Below are positions 15,745 to 25,381 of a stretch of 64,000 nt of DNA, piece by piece. The notes under the pieces are model-generated. The model saw only the letters and a list, made by a program, of their open reading frames with translations, searched no databases and was not told the DNA's origin. The DNA is from Bacteriovoracaceae bacterium (lineage in GTDB: Bacteria; Bdellovibrionota; Bacteriovoracia; Bacteriovoracales; Bacteriovoracaceae). Made by a program: the position numbers and the translations under genes. The stretch is from the NCBI GenBank assembly GCA_013141065.1, contig JABFRR010000007.1:177240-241239 (forward strand), read 5' to 3'. Position 1 is the stretch's first letter; every line of letters starts with the position of its first letter.

Positions 15745-17853
15745 ATGAAACACACAAAAAAAATCACTTCAATTCTCCTTTTAGCCGCTCTTGTCGGGTG
15801 TCAAACACCACCAACAAGAACACCTAGTTCTGTCATTTTATCAAAAGATTTCCGAGACCTAAAAGATTGGCAGGAATTAAGAGAACTCAAACAAAAGAGT
15901 GTCGAGCTATCTGCACAAACCGTTCATTATGTTAAAAAGAAAAACGAGACAGAACTTGCAAAAATTAAAAATGAACAAGACGAAATTAACAAAAAAATTT
16001 CCGAGATTGAAAGCAGAATCGGAAGCTTAGATAGTGACCAGCAAGTTGTAATTCAAAACGATAATAAAAACTGGAGAGTAGAAAAAGATAATATTGAACT
16101 GGCTCAGTTGGATTTATACAAAGATAGTAATAAGGTTGAATTATCAGTTTCAACTTATGAAGCCACTGAAACAAAAATTCAATTGACTCATAAGTTTTTC
16201 TCGACTGCTGGTTACACTGTCGTCAATCATGACGACGCAAAACCGACTATGAATTTTAATGTTCGTTGTGATGCCCCATTTGCAATGAAATATGGAATAA
16301 GCACTAAGAAAATCATGGCCAATGAAGTCTACAAATTTAGATTGGGTGACAAAAAAATATCTAATGATTACCGAGATATTACCTTAAACTCTAACTTCAA
16401 AACTTGTACATTTACCTTTGTCAGTTCATTAGATTCAGCAGATACGCAGTACAGTTTCAATTTAGTCAATGAAGGCCAAAAATTATCAAATCTTTCACAT
16501 TTAATAAATACAACAGAAGTTTGTTCTGTGAAAAAAGATTCTGGTAAATTTTTTGATACGACAGAATTTCCCAACATGACTTGTCCACTTGGCTATGACT
16601 CGATAAAAATTCTACCTGAACCAGAAGATAGTTTATATGCAAGAATTGACAGTTTACTAGGGACCGAGTTGCCAGCTGACTTTATTAAAAATGGTAATCC
16701 ATATGCACCATTAGACTTTTCACGTGCTCCTAAGTTTGATGCCGTATTGGTGTCTTATCTAGTTTTTAGAGCAGATTTTTACGGAACCTTAATGGCAAGA
16801 CTTCTTGCTTACCACGCCGATAAAGGTGCTAACGTAAGAATTATAGTTTCAGATGTAATTTCTCTGGATAAAGACAAAATAATGTATGAAAAACTGATGG
16901 CCAAGCATCCAAATATTAAAGTTGTAAAATACAAGTTTGACAACAAACAACAAGGTGGAGCGTGGATTTCAGAATTACACCGAACTAATCACGTAAAACT
17001 TTTTATTACCTACTCTAAAGAAAATCCAGAAGATTCAATGGCGATTGTTGGTGGTAAGAATATTCACGATGGTTTCGTCTTTAGAACTCCAGTGGATGTT
17101 TCAAAGTTTCCTGAAATGGTTAACTATGTCACAGGTGACGAATCATGGGCATATTGGAGAGATTTTGAAATGGTCATTAAGGGCCAAGAGTTCACAGAAA
17201 GTCTTGTTCGTCATTATATGAATTTTTATCATATCAATAAAGAAAACCTTGTGATGAAAATTTCAAGCGTAGCTGTGGCTAAAGAAAACGTTGCTGAAGC
17301 AAAAAAAGGGACAATTAGAAGTTATGTTTCAATACCATTTAAAGATGAACAAAATTTAAATTTATATTATTCACGTCTAATTGACACAGCAAAGAAGAAA
17401 GTACTTATTAGTTCTCCTTATTTTAGACCAGTAAAAGAAATTGCCGACGCTCTTGATCGTGCATTTGACAGAGGAGTGGATATTACAATCATCACTCGTC
17501 TCGATTTAGAGGGCGACACTGCAGATTTCATTCTTGGGGCAGTCAATAAAGATGGTGTGAATAAGTTTCTTAAAAAAGTAAAAGTTTTTGAGTATATAGA
17601 ACCAAAAGTAATTCTGCACTCTAAGCTTTTAATGATCGATGATGAATTGTCTTTTATTAGCTCAGTTAATCTTAATAAAAGAAGTTTTTACCATGATTTA
17701 GAAAATGGTGTAATTGTCAACGACCCTAAATTTACAAGTGTTATGGATAAACTTTATAAAGATTATTTGAAAATTTCAGTTCAGTTAACAGAGAAACAAA
17801 AAATTGAATTCTGGAAGAGATGGATCATTAAAGTTTTTGATAAAGTTTTATAA
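15745..17853 (+). CDS. Phospholipase D-like (cardiolipin-synthase-type) lipoprotein
   Basis: The 702-residue product begins with a lipoprotein signal ending in LVGC (cysteine near residue 19). Residues about 50-110 are a predicted coiled coil rich in K and E. The C-terminal half has two PLD half-sites: HVKLFI...DSMAIVGGKN and LHSKLLMIDDELSFISSVN, both HxK(x)nD type. Family members hydrolyse phosphodiesters or transfer phosphatidyl groups, as in cardiolipin synthase. The lipoprotein anchor and the long N-terminal part suggest an envelope-facing enzyme. It has its own ribosome site (AGAGGGTAACTT before the ATG). Confidence 0.8.
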   Translation: MKHTKKITSILLLAALVGCQTPPTRTPSSVILSKDFRDLKDWQELRELKQKSVELSAQTVHYVKKKNETELAKIKNEQDEINKKISEIESRIGSLDSDQQVVIQNDNKNWRVEKDNIELAQLDLYKDSNKVELSVSTYEATETKIQLTHKFFSTAGYTVVNHDDAKPTMNFNVRCDAPFAMKYGISTKKIMANEVYKFRLGDKKISNDYRDITLNSNFKTCTFTFVSSLDSADTQYSFNLVNEGQKLSNLSHLINTTEVCSVKKDSGKFFDTTEFPNMTCPLGYDSIKILPEPEDSLYARIDSLLGTELPADFIKNGNPYAPLDFSRAPKFDAVLVSYLVFRADFYGTLMARLLAYHADKGANVRIIVSDVISLDKDKIMYEKLMAKHPNIKVVKYKFDNKQQGGAWISELHRTNHVKLFITYSKENPEDSMAIVGGKNIHDGFVFRTPVDVSKFPEMVNYVTGDESWAYWRDFEMVIKGQEFTESLVRHYMNFYHINKENLVMKISSVAVAKENVAEAKKGTIRSYVSIPFKDEQNLNLYYSRLIDTAKKKVLISSPYFRPVKEIADALDRAFDRGVDITIITRLDLEGDTADFILGAVNKDGVNKFLKKVKVFEYIEPKVILHSKLLMIDDELSFISSVNLNKRSFYHDLENGVIVNDPKFTSVMDKLYKDYLKISVQLTEKQKIEFWKRWIIKVFDKVL

Positions 17854-17857
17854 TAGA

Positions 17858-18361
17858 TTAGATCAGCTTAAGGCCATGATGATCAACTTCGTGGCCTTCA
17901 AGTTTTAAAAGAAAGATCTTCATTTTCATTCCACCCGAAAAACCAGTCAATTTTCCAGTCGCACCGATAACTCGGTGGCACGGTATAATTATAGGAATTG
18001 GGTTTTTACCATTGGCGCCCCCAACCGCTCTTTGGGCCTTGGGTTTCTTTAAAAATTTCGCTTGTTCCCCATAACTCCAAACTTTTCCAAACGGAATTTT
18101 TTGGAGTGCTCGCCAGGCACTTTCTTGAAAATTGGTTCCTGTAGGCTTTACAGAAATAGAGAAATCAGTTCTCTGGCCTTTAAAATACTCATCAAGTTGC
18201 TTTTCAACACTGCATAAAACTAAGTGTTCAGTCACTTTTATGGCTTTCTCTAATAGAGGTTTATGCTCATCTTCTTTTGTATACAAAGCGACTAGGGCCT
18301 CATCTGTGGCGACTAAGTCAATTTTTCCAAGCGGTGATTTAATCGATTTAACGAAGTACAT
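17858..18361 (-). CDS. ogt: Methylated-DNA--protein-cysteine methyltransferase
   Basis: This 167-residue suicide enzyme transfers the methyl group from O6-methylguanine to its own cysteine in the PCHRVIG motif (IPIIIPCHRVIG). The DNA-binding helix region (FQESAWRALQKIPFGKVWSYGEQA) and the closing GFSGG are all present. There is no Ada-type regulatory domain, so it is the Ogt/AGT single-domain form. It is convergent with the PLD lipoprotein gene with a 4-bp gap. Confidence 0.93.
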   Translation of the reverse strand: MYFVKSIKSPLGKIDLVATDEALVALYTKEDEHKPLLEKAIKVTEHLVLCSVEKQLDEYFKGQRTDFSISVKPTGTNFQESAWRALQKIPFGKVWSYGEQAKFLKKPKAQRAVGGANGKNPIPIIIPCHRVIGATGKLTGFSGGMKMKIFLLKLEGHEVDHHGLKLI

Positions 18362-18556
18362 AACTTATCCTCTTTTCTTTGAATTTAATTCAACTCATTT
18401 TTAAAGTAAATGCTTACATGGCAAAGTTTTATTGCTTTCTTTTGTGACATTCGAAGGCATATTTATTAAGTGCTGAATTTGCGTTGACTGAGTTATTAAA
18501 AATGGATGACTATTGATAGTTATGATTTTTAAGATCTTTTAGTATTAAGGGGGATA

Positions 18557-19627
18557 ATGATGATATTTAAAAAAACGTTACTTTGTTTATTGGCATTTGT
18601 TTTTGTTCAAAATGTTTTTGCTTATGACTTGTCTAAAAAATTTGGTTTTGGTTTAACTGGAGGCTACTCTGTTCCAGTTTTTGGAAACCCTTTTAATTCA
18701 CAAGCAGATGCAGATTTTGGTTATGCAGTTCATGGTAGGTATCATTTTAATGAAGCTTATAATTTAGAATTGGCAGTTGGACGCTCAGAATTTTCTGATA
18801 CGAGAATTAGGCTAGATAATTTTAACCTAATCGGAGTATGGAGAGTTTTTGACTCTAATCAATGGACTCCAATTTTGGGAGCAGGACTTGGACTCACACG
18901 AGTTCGCAACTTTGGCCCGAAAAGTATGAAACTCTCAGGTCTTGCAAGAGTTGGTGTAGAGTATGGTGTTTCACCATGGTTTTCAGTAGGACTTTTGGCT
19001 GATTATCAATATGTCTCAAAACTATTAGGCGACATGCCAACAACACGTGCCCACATACTCACTCCACAATTAGCTCTTACTTGGTATTTTGGTGGGGAAA
19101 GCTCAAAAGCAGCAGCTCCAGTGAATGAAGTCCAAGTCGCTCAATCAACTCAAACAACTAAGTCCAACATTGTGGATGATAGCAATCTTGACAGCGATGA
19201 TGATGGTGTAAAAGATCCAGAAGATCGTTGCCCATTGACGAAAGTGGGAACGAAGGTCAATGCTATCGGTTGTGCCATGGATGAAAAAGCAACTATGCAA
19301 ATCAATGTTGAATTTGATTCTGGAAAGTCTGCCATTGATTCAAAATTTAATTCTCACTTAGATGAAGTGTCTGATTTTTTAAAGAAGTATTCAGAAGTTA
19401 AAGTTCAAATTCAAGGTTATACTGACAATCAAGGTTCAGTGGCAAAAAATGTTGCACTCTCAGATGCGAGAGCAAAATCAGTTATGAAGTCTCTTGTTGA
19501 TCGCGGTATTTCTTTAGATCGTATTTCTGCAAAAGGTTTCGGACCAGCTGATCCAGTTGCCGATAATGGAACTCGTGAAGGTAGACAAGCCAACAGAAGA
19601 GTCGTCGCTGTGATTTCTTCGAAATAA
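18557..19627 (+). CDS. OmpA-family outer membrane protein with TSP3 repeat and peptidoglycan-binding domain
   Basis: The 356-residue product has a signal peptide ending in VFA, an N-terminal 8-stranded OmpA-like barrel (about residues 25-180), a thrombospondin-type-3 calcium-binding stretch (LDSDDDGVKDPEDRCP, about 212-228), and an OmpA C-terminal domain (about 245-356) with FDSGKSAID, GYTDNQGS and NRRVVAVI, the peptidoglycan-binding motifs. It should span the outer membrane and tether it to the wall. A GGGGG ribosome site precedes two tandem ATGs (18557, 18560), either of which may be the start. Confidence 0.9.
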   Translation: MMIFKKTLLCLLAFVFVQNVFAYDLSKKFGFGLTGGYSVPVFGNPFNSQADADFGYAVHGRYHFNEAYNLELAVGRSEFSDTRIRLDNFNLIGVWRVFDSNQWTPILGAGLGLTRVRNFGPKSMKLSGLARVGVEYGVSPWFSVGLLADYQYVSKLLGDMPTTRAHILTPQLALTWYFGGESSKAAAPVNEVQVAQSTQTTKSNIVDDSNLDSDDDGVKDPEDRCPLTKVGTKVNAIGCAMDEKATMQINVEFDSGKSAIDSKFNSHLDEVSDFLKKYSEVKVQIQGYTDNQGSVAKNVALSDARAKSVMKSLVDRGISLDRISAKGFGPADPVADNGTREGRQANRRVVAVISSK

Positions 19628-19641
19628 TTTAAATTATATAG

Positions 19642-19679
19642 ACTAACATCGTGCCAATAAAAATTGGCCCGGTGTTAGT
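19642..19679. terminator. Bidirectional hairpin between ompA-like gene and yaeQ
   Basis: A 17-bp stem (ACTAACATCGTGCCAAT at 19642-19658 with its near-complement at 19663-19679) has one U-G wobble, one mismatch and an AAAA loop. It sits between two convergent genes, so it probably terminates both. There is no long U tract on either side, which lowers confidence that it is intrinsic. Confidence 0.65.
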
Positions 19680-20215
19680 TATATTTGTTTGATGAGCTCT
19701 ACAAGGAAGCGCTCTTCACCACTAGATAGCCAAAGTTCATTATCTTCAATTGAAATTGAAAAATTCATTCCCCTTTCTATAAAATCATCCAAATTTATAT
19801 CTTTCGGTAAATTGAAGTGAATTATTCCCAGATTGGAAAATCGAGTAAGACCATTTTTTATTGATTCAAACCATTGCAAACTTTGATTGTCTTGATAGGT
19901 GTAAATCAAAACATGGCGGGCTTTTGCACAAGCTTGGCGTATTCTTCTTTCATCAAGATGACCTAGCTCAATCCAATGTTCAATTGATCCATCATGATTT
20001 ATGTTCCAAAGATCTGGCTCGGAGTCACTACTGATTCCCTTTGTGAATTGAAGATTATCTTGTGCCCCTAAGCTAAATGCCAAGATTCGGGACATCATGC
20101 GCAGGTTGTTTTCAGAAGGATGGCGTGCGACCGTGAGAGAATAATCGTCATAATGATGAATATTCATGTTCGAAAGTGAGAGTTTCACTTTAAAAATAGT
20201 AGATTTTAGTGCCAT
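19679..20215 (-). CDS. yaeQ: YaeQ family protein
   Basis: The 178-residue product aligns by eye with YaeQ: start MALKSTIFK, the TVARHPSENNLRMMSRILAF stretch, DNLQFTKGI, EPDLW, WIELGHLDERRIRQACAKA and the C-terminal ISIEDNELWLSS. The fold is related to PD-(D/E)XK nucleases, and the gene can suppress loss of the transcription factor RfaH in enteric bacteria. Its function is not settled. It ends in the hairpin shared with the OmpA-like gene. YaeQ is best known from gammaproteobacteria. Confidence 0.85.
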   Translation of the reverse strand: MALKSTIFKVKLSLSNMNIHHYDDYSLTVARHPSENNLRMMSRILAFSLGAQDNLQFTKGISSDSEPDLWNINHDGSIEHWIELGHLDERRIRQACAKARHVLIYTYQDNQSLQWFESIKNGLTRFSNLGIIHFNLPKDINLDDFIERGMNFSISIEDNELWLSSGEERFLVELIKQI

Positions 20216-20273
20216 TGGGCTATTTTAAAGGAATCAAGAGTGAATTAAAAGGTCTAAAGCGAGCATTTAGAAC

Positions 20274-20717
20274 TCATTTAAGTTTGAATTTTTTAAGTTT
20301 AATCAAATCAATAAACTCTAAGGCTTTTGAGTGTGTTGCAGACAAATTGATTTCAGGAGCCTTGTCGTTCATAAATGCTTCTTTCCATCTTAAGGCGCAT
20401 AAGCACCAATTATCTCCGGGAATTAGTCCAGGAAAGTAATAATTTGACCTGGCCGTAGTTAAGTCGTTGCCTTTTGATTTAGTAAATTCTAAAAATTCTT
20501 TAGTGACTTTGGCACAAACGACATGCGTACCTTGATCGCTTGGATCTGTATGACAAAATCCATCTCTAAAGTACCCTGTCTTAGGATTGTCTCCACATTT
20601 TTGTAATTTTGTACCAATAACATTGAACTTACCAAGAGAGTAATCTTGAGACTGTACATTTTCAGAAAAACACAAGAAGACTATAAATAGAAATTGAAGC
20701 AGATATCTCATATTCAA
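20274..20717 (-). CDS. Exported DUF2237-family protein
   Basis: The 147-residue product starts with a signal peptide (MNMRYLLQFLFIVFLCFS) and then a DUF2237 domain: NVIGTKLQKCG, TGYFRDGFC, HVVCAKVT, EFLEFTKSKGNDL, GDNWCLCALRW and the HSKAL end. Conserved cysteines are in place. The domain is usually a cytoplasmic single-domain protein, so the signal peptide here is unusual. Biochemical role is unknown. It is downstream of the yaeQ gene on the same strand in transcription order reversed (yaeQ is nearer the window start). Confidence 0.72.
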   Translation of the reverse strand: MNMRYLLQFLFIVFLCFSENVQSQDYSLGKFNVIGTKLQKCGDNPKTGYFRDGFCHTDPSDQGTHVVCAKVTKEFLEFTKSKGNDLTTARSNYYFPGLIPGDNWCLCALRWKEAFMNDKAPEINLSATHSKALEFIDLIKLKKFKLK

Positions 20718-20824
20718 GATCTTACACCAATTGAGGCAGCAATAGTATTTGTAAAAATATAGACAATAATTCTACAAGCATTTTTGAACTAAAAAAATAT
20801 GAATAAAAGTATTAAAATCAAAGT

Positions 20825-21859
20825 ATGAATAAAATATTACAAAATTCCATTTTGGCATCTAATTTATCTAAGACTGTTTTGTATTCAATTGAGTTCAAAC
20901 TATTGATGGGACTTTCCAAAACATTTTCTTTTTTTGTAAAACCGCCTAAAGAAGAAAATGATAAAGTATTAGTTAAGCATCTGCAAGAAGGAGTCATTAA
21001 GCTACACAAAGAAGACGCAAGAAATATCGATGAGGGTTATTATCCACTTGATGTCATCAAGCCGAAATCTCCCTTTATGCATCTAAAAAATTTGCCATAT
21101 ATTATTTATGATTCATTGAAAATATCAAGAAGAAGAAAGTTAAACCGAAAAAAAGATCTGGAAAATGATTTAATCACAGCCCCTGATTATTTAAAACGCA
21201 ACTATCATTTTCAAACCGATGGGTATTTTTCTGAAAGATCAGCTACGATCTATGAACACCAGGTAGAGGTGCTTTTTTCAGGAACAGCAGCCCCAATGAG
21301 AAGAATGTTAATTAAGATGATTAAAGAAAAACTTAAAACTAAATCATCTTTAAAAATATTGGAACTTGGAGCTGGGGTAGGAAGTGCATCAATTGATTTT
21401 TCAAAAAGTTTTGATTTTGAAAACTATGTCATCAGTGATGTCTCTGTGCCATATTTGAATTTAGCGAAAAAAAGACTCATGTCAAAAAATAAAAATGAAA
21501 GTCGGCTCCATTTTGTGCAAACAGCTGCGGAAGAATTGCCTTTTAGCGAAAATGAATTCGACTTAGTCTTTTCCATTTATCTTTTTCATGAATTACCAAA
21601 AGATGTGAGAGATAAAGTTTTATCAGAAAGTCACCGCGTATTAAAAAAAGATGGTGTTTTTGCTTTCTGTGATTCTCTACAGGTTAATGATGATCCAAGG
21701 CTTAATTCAGTTCTTGCTCAGTTTCCCATTGATTACCATGAGCCATTTTATAAAGGCTACACACTCTGGAAAACGCAGGAAAGCCTGGAGAAAACAGGTT
21801 TTCACGAAATCAACTCGGATCATAAGTTACTTTCAAAATATTGGCTGGCGAGAAAATAG
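20825..21859 (+). CDS. SAM-dependent class I methyltransferase
   Basis: The 344-residue product has an N-terminal region of about 160 residues without a recognised family and a C-terminal methyltransferase domain: SAM-binding ILELGAGVGSAS, acidic post-motif VISDVS, LPFSENEFDLVFSIYLFHELP and ESHRVLKKDGVFAFCDSL. This is the UbiE/Methyltransf_11 pattern. Substrate is unknown. The gene is convergent with pmbA/tldE, ending on the base before it. Confidence 0.75.
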   Translation: MNKILQNSILASNLSKTVLYSIEFKLLMGLSKTFSFFVKPPKEENDKVLVKHLQEGVIKLHKEDARNIDEGYYPLDVIKPKSPFMHLKNLPYIIYDSLKISRRRKLNRKKDLENDLITAPDYLKRNYHFQTDGYFSERSATIYEHQVEVLFSGTAAPMRRMLIKMIKEKLKTKSSLKILELGAGVGSASIDFSKSFDFENYVISDVSVPYLNLAKKRLMSKNKNESRLHFVQTAAEELPFSENEFDLVFSIYLFHELPKDVRDKVLSESHRVLKKDGVFAFCDSLQVNDDPRLNSVLAQFPIDYHEPFYKGYTLWKTQESLEKTGFHEINSDHKLLSKYWLARK

Positions 21860-23188
21860 TTAACTTCCCGCCACCGAAAGATTAAGAAACTTAATTAAAG
21901 GACTAAAAGTTGTCTGAGAATGGTTGTGATGGAGTGTCTTACCAATTGGGCCAATGTCATTAATCAAATTATTAAAATTCCCTGCAATTGTCACACCTTT
22001 AACTGGTTGTATGCGTTTTCCATTTTTACATAAATAGCCACTGGCCCCGAATGAAAATTCTCCAGAGATACTGTCACTACCAGGGCCTATGCCCATGACA
22101 TCGATAACTTCTAAGTATGTTCCTTCTTGCACGTCAGAGTCACTCATGGAGCCTGGACTGATGACTAAATTACTTCCTGAAACATTGAGTGAGCTTCTCG
22201 TGCCTCTTGTCGCATGCCCTGTCGATTGAGTTTTATAAAAACTTGCAGTGGCTGTGTTATGGTAGAAATTTTTTAACACACCATTTTCAATAAGTGTCAG
22301 GTCTTTTTTAATGACACCTTCAAAGTCGAAATTATATTTATAAAAAGCATCTTTAAATTTGGGCGAATCAATTAAGGTCAAACCTTCATGTGCCATTTTT
22401 TTTCCAAGATTGTGTTCCCAAGGATTGATTTTATCAATTGCATCTTTCGCAGAAAAACAGCTAGAGAAGGCATGTAAAATTTCTGAGAGAACTTCAGTGC
22501 TAAAAAGCACATCATATTTTCCAGTCGCTACAGGCTTAGCTTCTAGCCAATTACGAGAATGAAGAAGGGATTCTTCGATGCATTCATTTAAATCAAGCTC
22601 TGATAATTTACGTCCCATAATTGGAGCATAGTGCATTGATGAGAGTGGACCGTCTTGAATGAGTGCCGAAGAGTAAGCTGATAAATAGTGGTCTTGATCT
22701 TCTGTATAGGTGCCAAGTGAGTTCATATAAAAAGACTGAGAAGAAGAACTGGATAATCCATTATAGGGAACAGCTTTGACTCTGGAGTCTCGTTTGTAAA
22801 CTTCGTTTTCAAGCTTCAATGCAAATTCAATTTTTTCTTCAATCGAACTAGTGTCTGCAGGGTGAATTGATTTGAAAACTAGGTCAGCTGAGTTTTTAAC
22901 ATTTATTGTTTCATGCAAATTGATATCAGCAAATTGTGCATTTTCTATTGAGCTTTTTAGTGCAAAGTTTACAGCATCATCATCCATACTTTCTGTATAA
23001 GAGAGCCCTATGCGATTATTTTTTATCACACGAATGCCGAGAGATGATGTTTTTGCCAATTTATATTTTTCTAGTTTTCCACCTTGAGCAGAAAGATTAA
23101 GAGATTCGCCCGCATTAATGACAAGATCGCAGGCATCAGCACCATAAATGCTCGCTCGTTTGATAATATTTTCTAATTGTTCTTTCAT
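21860..23188 (-). CDS. tldE: TldE/PmbA metalloprotease subunit
   Basis: The 442-residue product matches the PmbA/TldE partner of the TldD/E protease, which cleaves modified peptide substrates such as microcin B17 precursor or CcdA. It carries no HExxxH motif, as expected for TldE. Typical segments are the DGPLSSMHYAPIMGRKLSE region and SGEFSFGASGYLCKNGK. The stop of tldD and the start of this gene overlap by 4 bp, so the subunits are coupled. Confidence 0.88.
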   Translation of the reverse strand: MKEQLENIIKRASIYGADACDLVINAGESLNLSAQGGKLEKYKLAKTSSLGIRVIKNNRIGLSYTESMDDDAVNFALKSSIENAQFADINLHETINVKNSADLVFKSIHPADTSSIEEKIEFALKLENEVYKRDSRVKAVPYNGLSSSSSQSFYMNSLGTYTEDQDHYLSAYSSALIQDGPLSSMHYAPIMGRKLSELDLNECIEESLLHSRNWLEAKPVATGKYDVLFSTEVLSEILHAFSSCFSAKDAIDKINPWEHNLGKKMAHEGLTLIDSPKFKDAFYKYNFDFEGVIKKDLTLIENGVLKNFYHNTATASFYKTQSTGHATRGTRSSLNVSGSNLVISPGSMSDSDVQEGTYLEVIDVMGIGPGSDSISGEFSFGASGYLCKNGKRIQPVKGVTIAGNFNNLINDIGPIGKTLHHNHSQTTFSPLIKFLNLSVAGS

Positions 23189-24570
23189 ACTTGTCCCCCT
23201 ACGAGAATATCATCTACCTTAAGAGCAGGCTGACCAACAGTTGTTGGAATAGACCCGCTCACTGATCCACACATACCGGCTGAATAGTCGAGGTTGTTTC
23301 CAACCATGCTGATCTTGGTAAGAATTTCAGCCCCTTTTCCAATTAAAGTAGCACCTTTAATTGCATGATCTATTTTTCCATTTTTAATTAGATAGCCTTC
23401 ATTGACTGAAAAATTAAATTCTCCAGTTCCTGGGTTAACTGATCCTCCACCCATGGCCTTACAATAAAGTCCGTTGTCAATTGATCTAAGCATTTCATCG
23501 AGATTTGATTGACCATTATCAATATAGGTATTTCTCATTCGTGATGCTGGAGCATAACGGTAATTTTGTCTTCTTCCTGAACCGGTTCTGGCATGGCCAG
23601 TTTTTATGTTTCCGAGCTTGTCACATATAAAGTTTTCAAGTTTACCATTTTTTATCAATTGAGTTTTTTGTGTAGGCATTCCTTCATCGTCGATCGATAA
23701 ACTTCCCCAAAGATTGTCATTCGTTCCATCATCAACAGCACTTACACTTTCATGAGCTATCATTTCACCTTTTTTGTCCCAAAGTATTGAGGACTTTTTT
23801 TCAACAGAAGTTGTTTCTAATAAATGTCCACAAGCTTCGTGGAAAATAACTCCACCAAAACCATTTTCAATTACGACTGGCATAATACCGGCAGGGCATG
23901 GTTTGGCTTTTAAAACAGTGAGTGCCTGCTTTGAAATTGTTTCTGCTACTTCTTGGATATTAAGATTTTCAATAAATTGAAATCCGCCTCGAACCCCAGG
24001 GGCGATATAACCATTGGCCTGTTCTGTTCCATCCTTGGCAACTGCTTCGGCAAAAAGGCGAATATATGGTCTTGTTTCTTGGGCAAAAAGTCCGTCTGAA
24101 TTAAAAATTTCAATTTCCTGTTGTTTTTGCATAAGAGAGAGAGACACTTGACTCAGCAGTGGACTTTGCTTTCTAGTTAATAAATCCAATTTTTTCAAGG
24201 CTTCAATCTTTTCAGGCAGAGTCACATCTTTATGAGGAATCATTTTTATAATTTGATAAGATAATGGAGTGAAGTTTAAAATACCTTGCTTTCTATTTTG
24301 AGTGCTTTTAAATTGAGCAGATAATTTTTTGACCATATCAAGCAAGTCTTCACGCTTGTTCGAATTTGAATAAGCATAAAGTGCAAGTTCTCCAAAAAGC
24401 AGTCGAACACCTATTCCAGAATCAATTCCAGAAGTGATATCTTTGATTTTTTGGCTGTTGAAAATAATATTTTGAATACTTGTTTTTTCGACAAATAGTT
24501 CACAAAAATCAGCCCCCTGATCAATAGCATAGGCAATAACATCTTGAGCTATTTCTTTTGATAAAAGCAT
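23185..24570 (-). CDS. tldD: TldD metalloprotease subunit
   Basis: I take the ATG at 24570 (MLLSKEIAQDV), which follows AGGGG; an in-frame ATG at 24603 would add an unlikely hydrophobic stretch. The 461-residue product carries the zinc site HEACGH (HExxxH) in VIFHEACGHLLE and the conserved GSGRRQNYRYAP and GGGSVNPGTGEFNF segments. TldD with TldE is a cytoplasmic protease. It is directly followed by tldE. Confidence 0.9.
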   Translation of the reverse strand: MLLSKEIAQDVIAYAIDQGADFCELFVEKTSIQNIIFNSQKIKDITSGIDSGIGVRLLFGELALYAYSNSNKREDLLDMVKKLSAQFKSTQNRKQGILNFTPLSYQIIKMIPHKDVTLPEKIEALKKLDLLTRKQSPLLSQVSLSLMQKQQEIEIFNSDGLFAQETRPYIRLFAEAVAKDGTEQANGYIAPGVRGGFQFIENLNIQEVAETISKQALTVLKAKPCPAGIMPVVIENGFGGVIFHEACGHLLETTSVEKKSSILWDKKGEMIAHESVSAVDDGTNDNLWGSLSIDDEGMPTQKTQLIKNGKLENFICDKLGNIKTGHARTGSGRRQNYRYAPASRMRNTYIDNGQSNLDEMLRSIDNGLYCKAMGGGSVNPGTGEFNFSVNEGYLIKNGKIDHAIKGATLIGKGAEILTKISMVGNNLDYSAGMCGSVSGSIPTTVGQPALKVDDILVGGQV

Positions 24571-24679
24571 ATAAAGAACCCCTAGTGGAAATATGAATTG
24601 CAATAGGAATTATAGACTTGAATCTCTAAAAGATCGAAGTACTTTTAGAGAATTTATTTGAGGATTGCTTGATAAGAAT

Positions 24680-24698
24680 AGAGCACTATTAGTGTTCT
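24680..24698 (-). terminator. Short hairpin downstream of the TetR gene
   Basis: An imperfect 8-bp inverted repeat (AGAGCACT / AGTGTTCT, loop ATT) lies between the TetR gene end and the tldD start, both on the minus strand. It could end the TetR transcript or act as an operator for tldD. The U tract after it on the minus strand is short. Confidence 0.3.
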
Positions 24699-24716
24699 GC
24701 AATTCGTTGTAATTTT

Positions 24717-25328
24717 TTAGAAACTACTAAGGGCTTTCATAGTATTTTCAACCCGCTTTTTAACTTCTTCATTGGATTCTTCTTGTTCTTGGGACATCAT
24801 TTCGGAATTTAACTTCTCTTGAAAACTCAGAATTACACTTGGAAGTCCAATCGATGCAATTATGAATCTCATCATTTGCGGTTTGAGTTTTTTTTCTTTG
24901 TTCGAACTAAGTAAATACTCATCAAGATTTTCATGAAGAATTTTAAAATGTTTTGAGAAATGAGCGGTCACAAAATTAAGTACTACTTGGTCTCCGGAAA
25001 CAAGATCTCGAATAATAAGCAAAATAAGTTGTCGATTATCTCTTGAGAAAAAAGCCATTTTTAGCAGCAAGTCTTCGAGCTTTTCTGTTGGTGTGCTTCC
25101 TTCGGAGCTAAGATTTTCTAAATCCTCTAGAAAGGGCATATAGATTGATGAAAGTATCTTGAGAATAAAATCTTCTTTTCCATCAAAATAATAATTAATC
25201 ATTCCCAGGTTTACATCTGCTAGCCTGGCGACTTCTCTTAGTGAAAATCCAGAAACACCAACTTCTTGAATGAGTGCCTGGCCTACGAGAATTAATTTTT
25301 TGTCTAAATCCCTTGAGGTTCGTGCCAT
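24717..25328 (-). CDS. TetR-family transcriptional regulator
   Basis: The ATG at 25328 (MARTSRDLDKK) has GGAGA upstream and gives 203 residues; an ATG at 25346 is an alternative. The N-terminal helix-turn-helix reads GFSLREVARLADVNLGMINYYFDGKEDFI, the standard TetR pattern. The C-terminal ligand-binding domain is unrecognised. It is divergent from the cupin/cytochrome operon and a 16-bp palindrome lies between the two starts, so it most likely represses that promoter and perhaps its own. Confidence 0.85.
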   Translation of the reverse strand: MARTSRDLDKKLILVGQALIQEVGVSGFSLREVARLADVNLGMINYYFDGKEDFILKILSSIYMPFLEDLENLSSEGSTPTEKLEDLLLKMAFFSRDNRQLILLIIRDLVSGDQVVLNFVTAHFSKHFKILHENLDEYLLSSNKEKKLKPQMMRFIIASIGLPSVILSFQEKLNSEMMSQEQEESNEEVKKRVENTMKALSSF

Positions 25329-25381
25329 AAAGTCTCCATATTTCAAAAGAATATTATATAGAAAATAATCTGAGGAATAAA

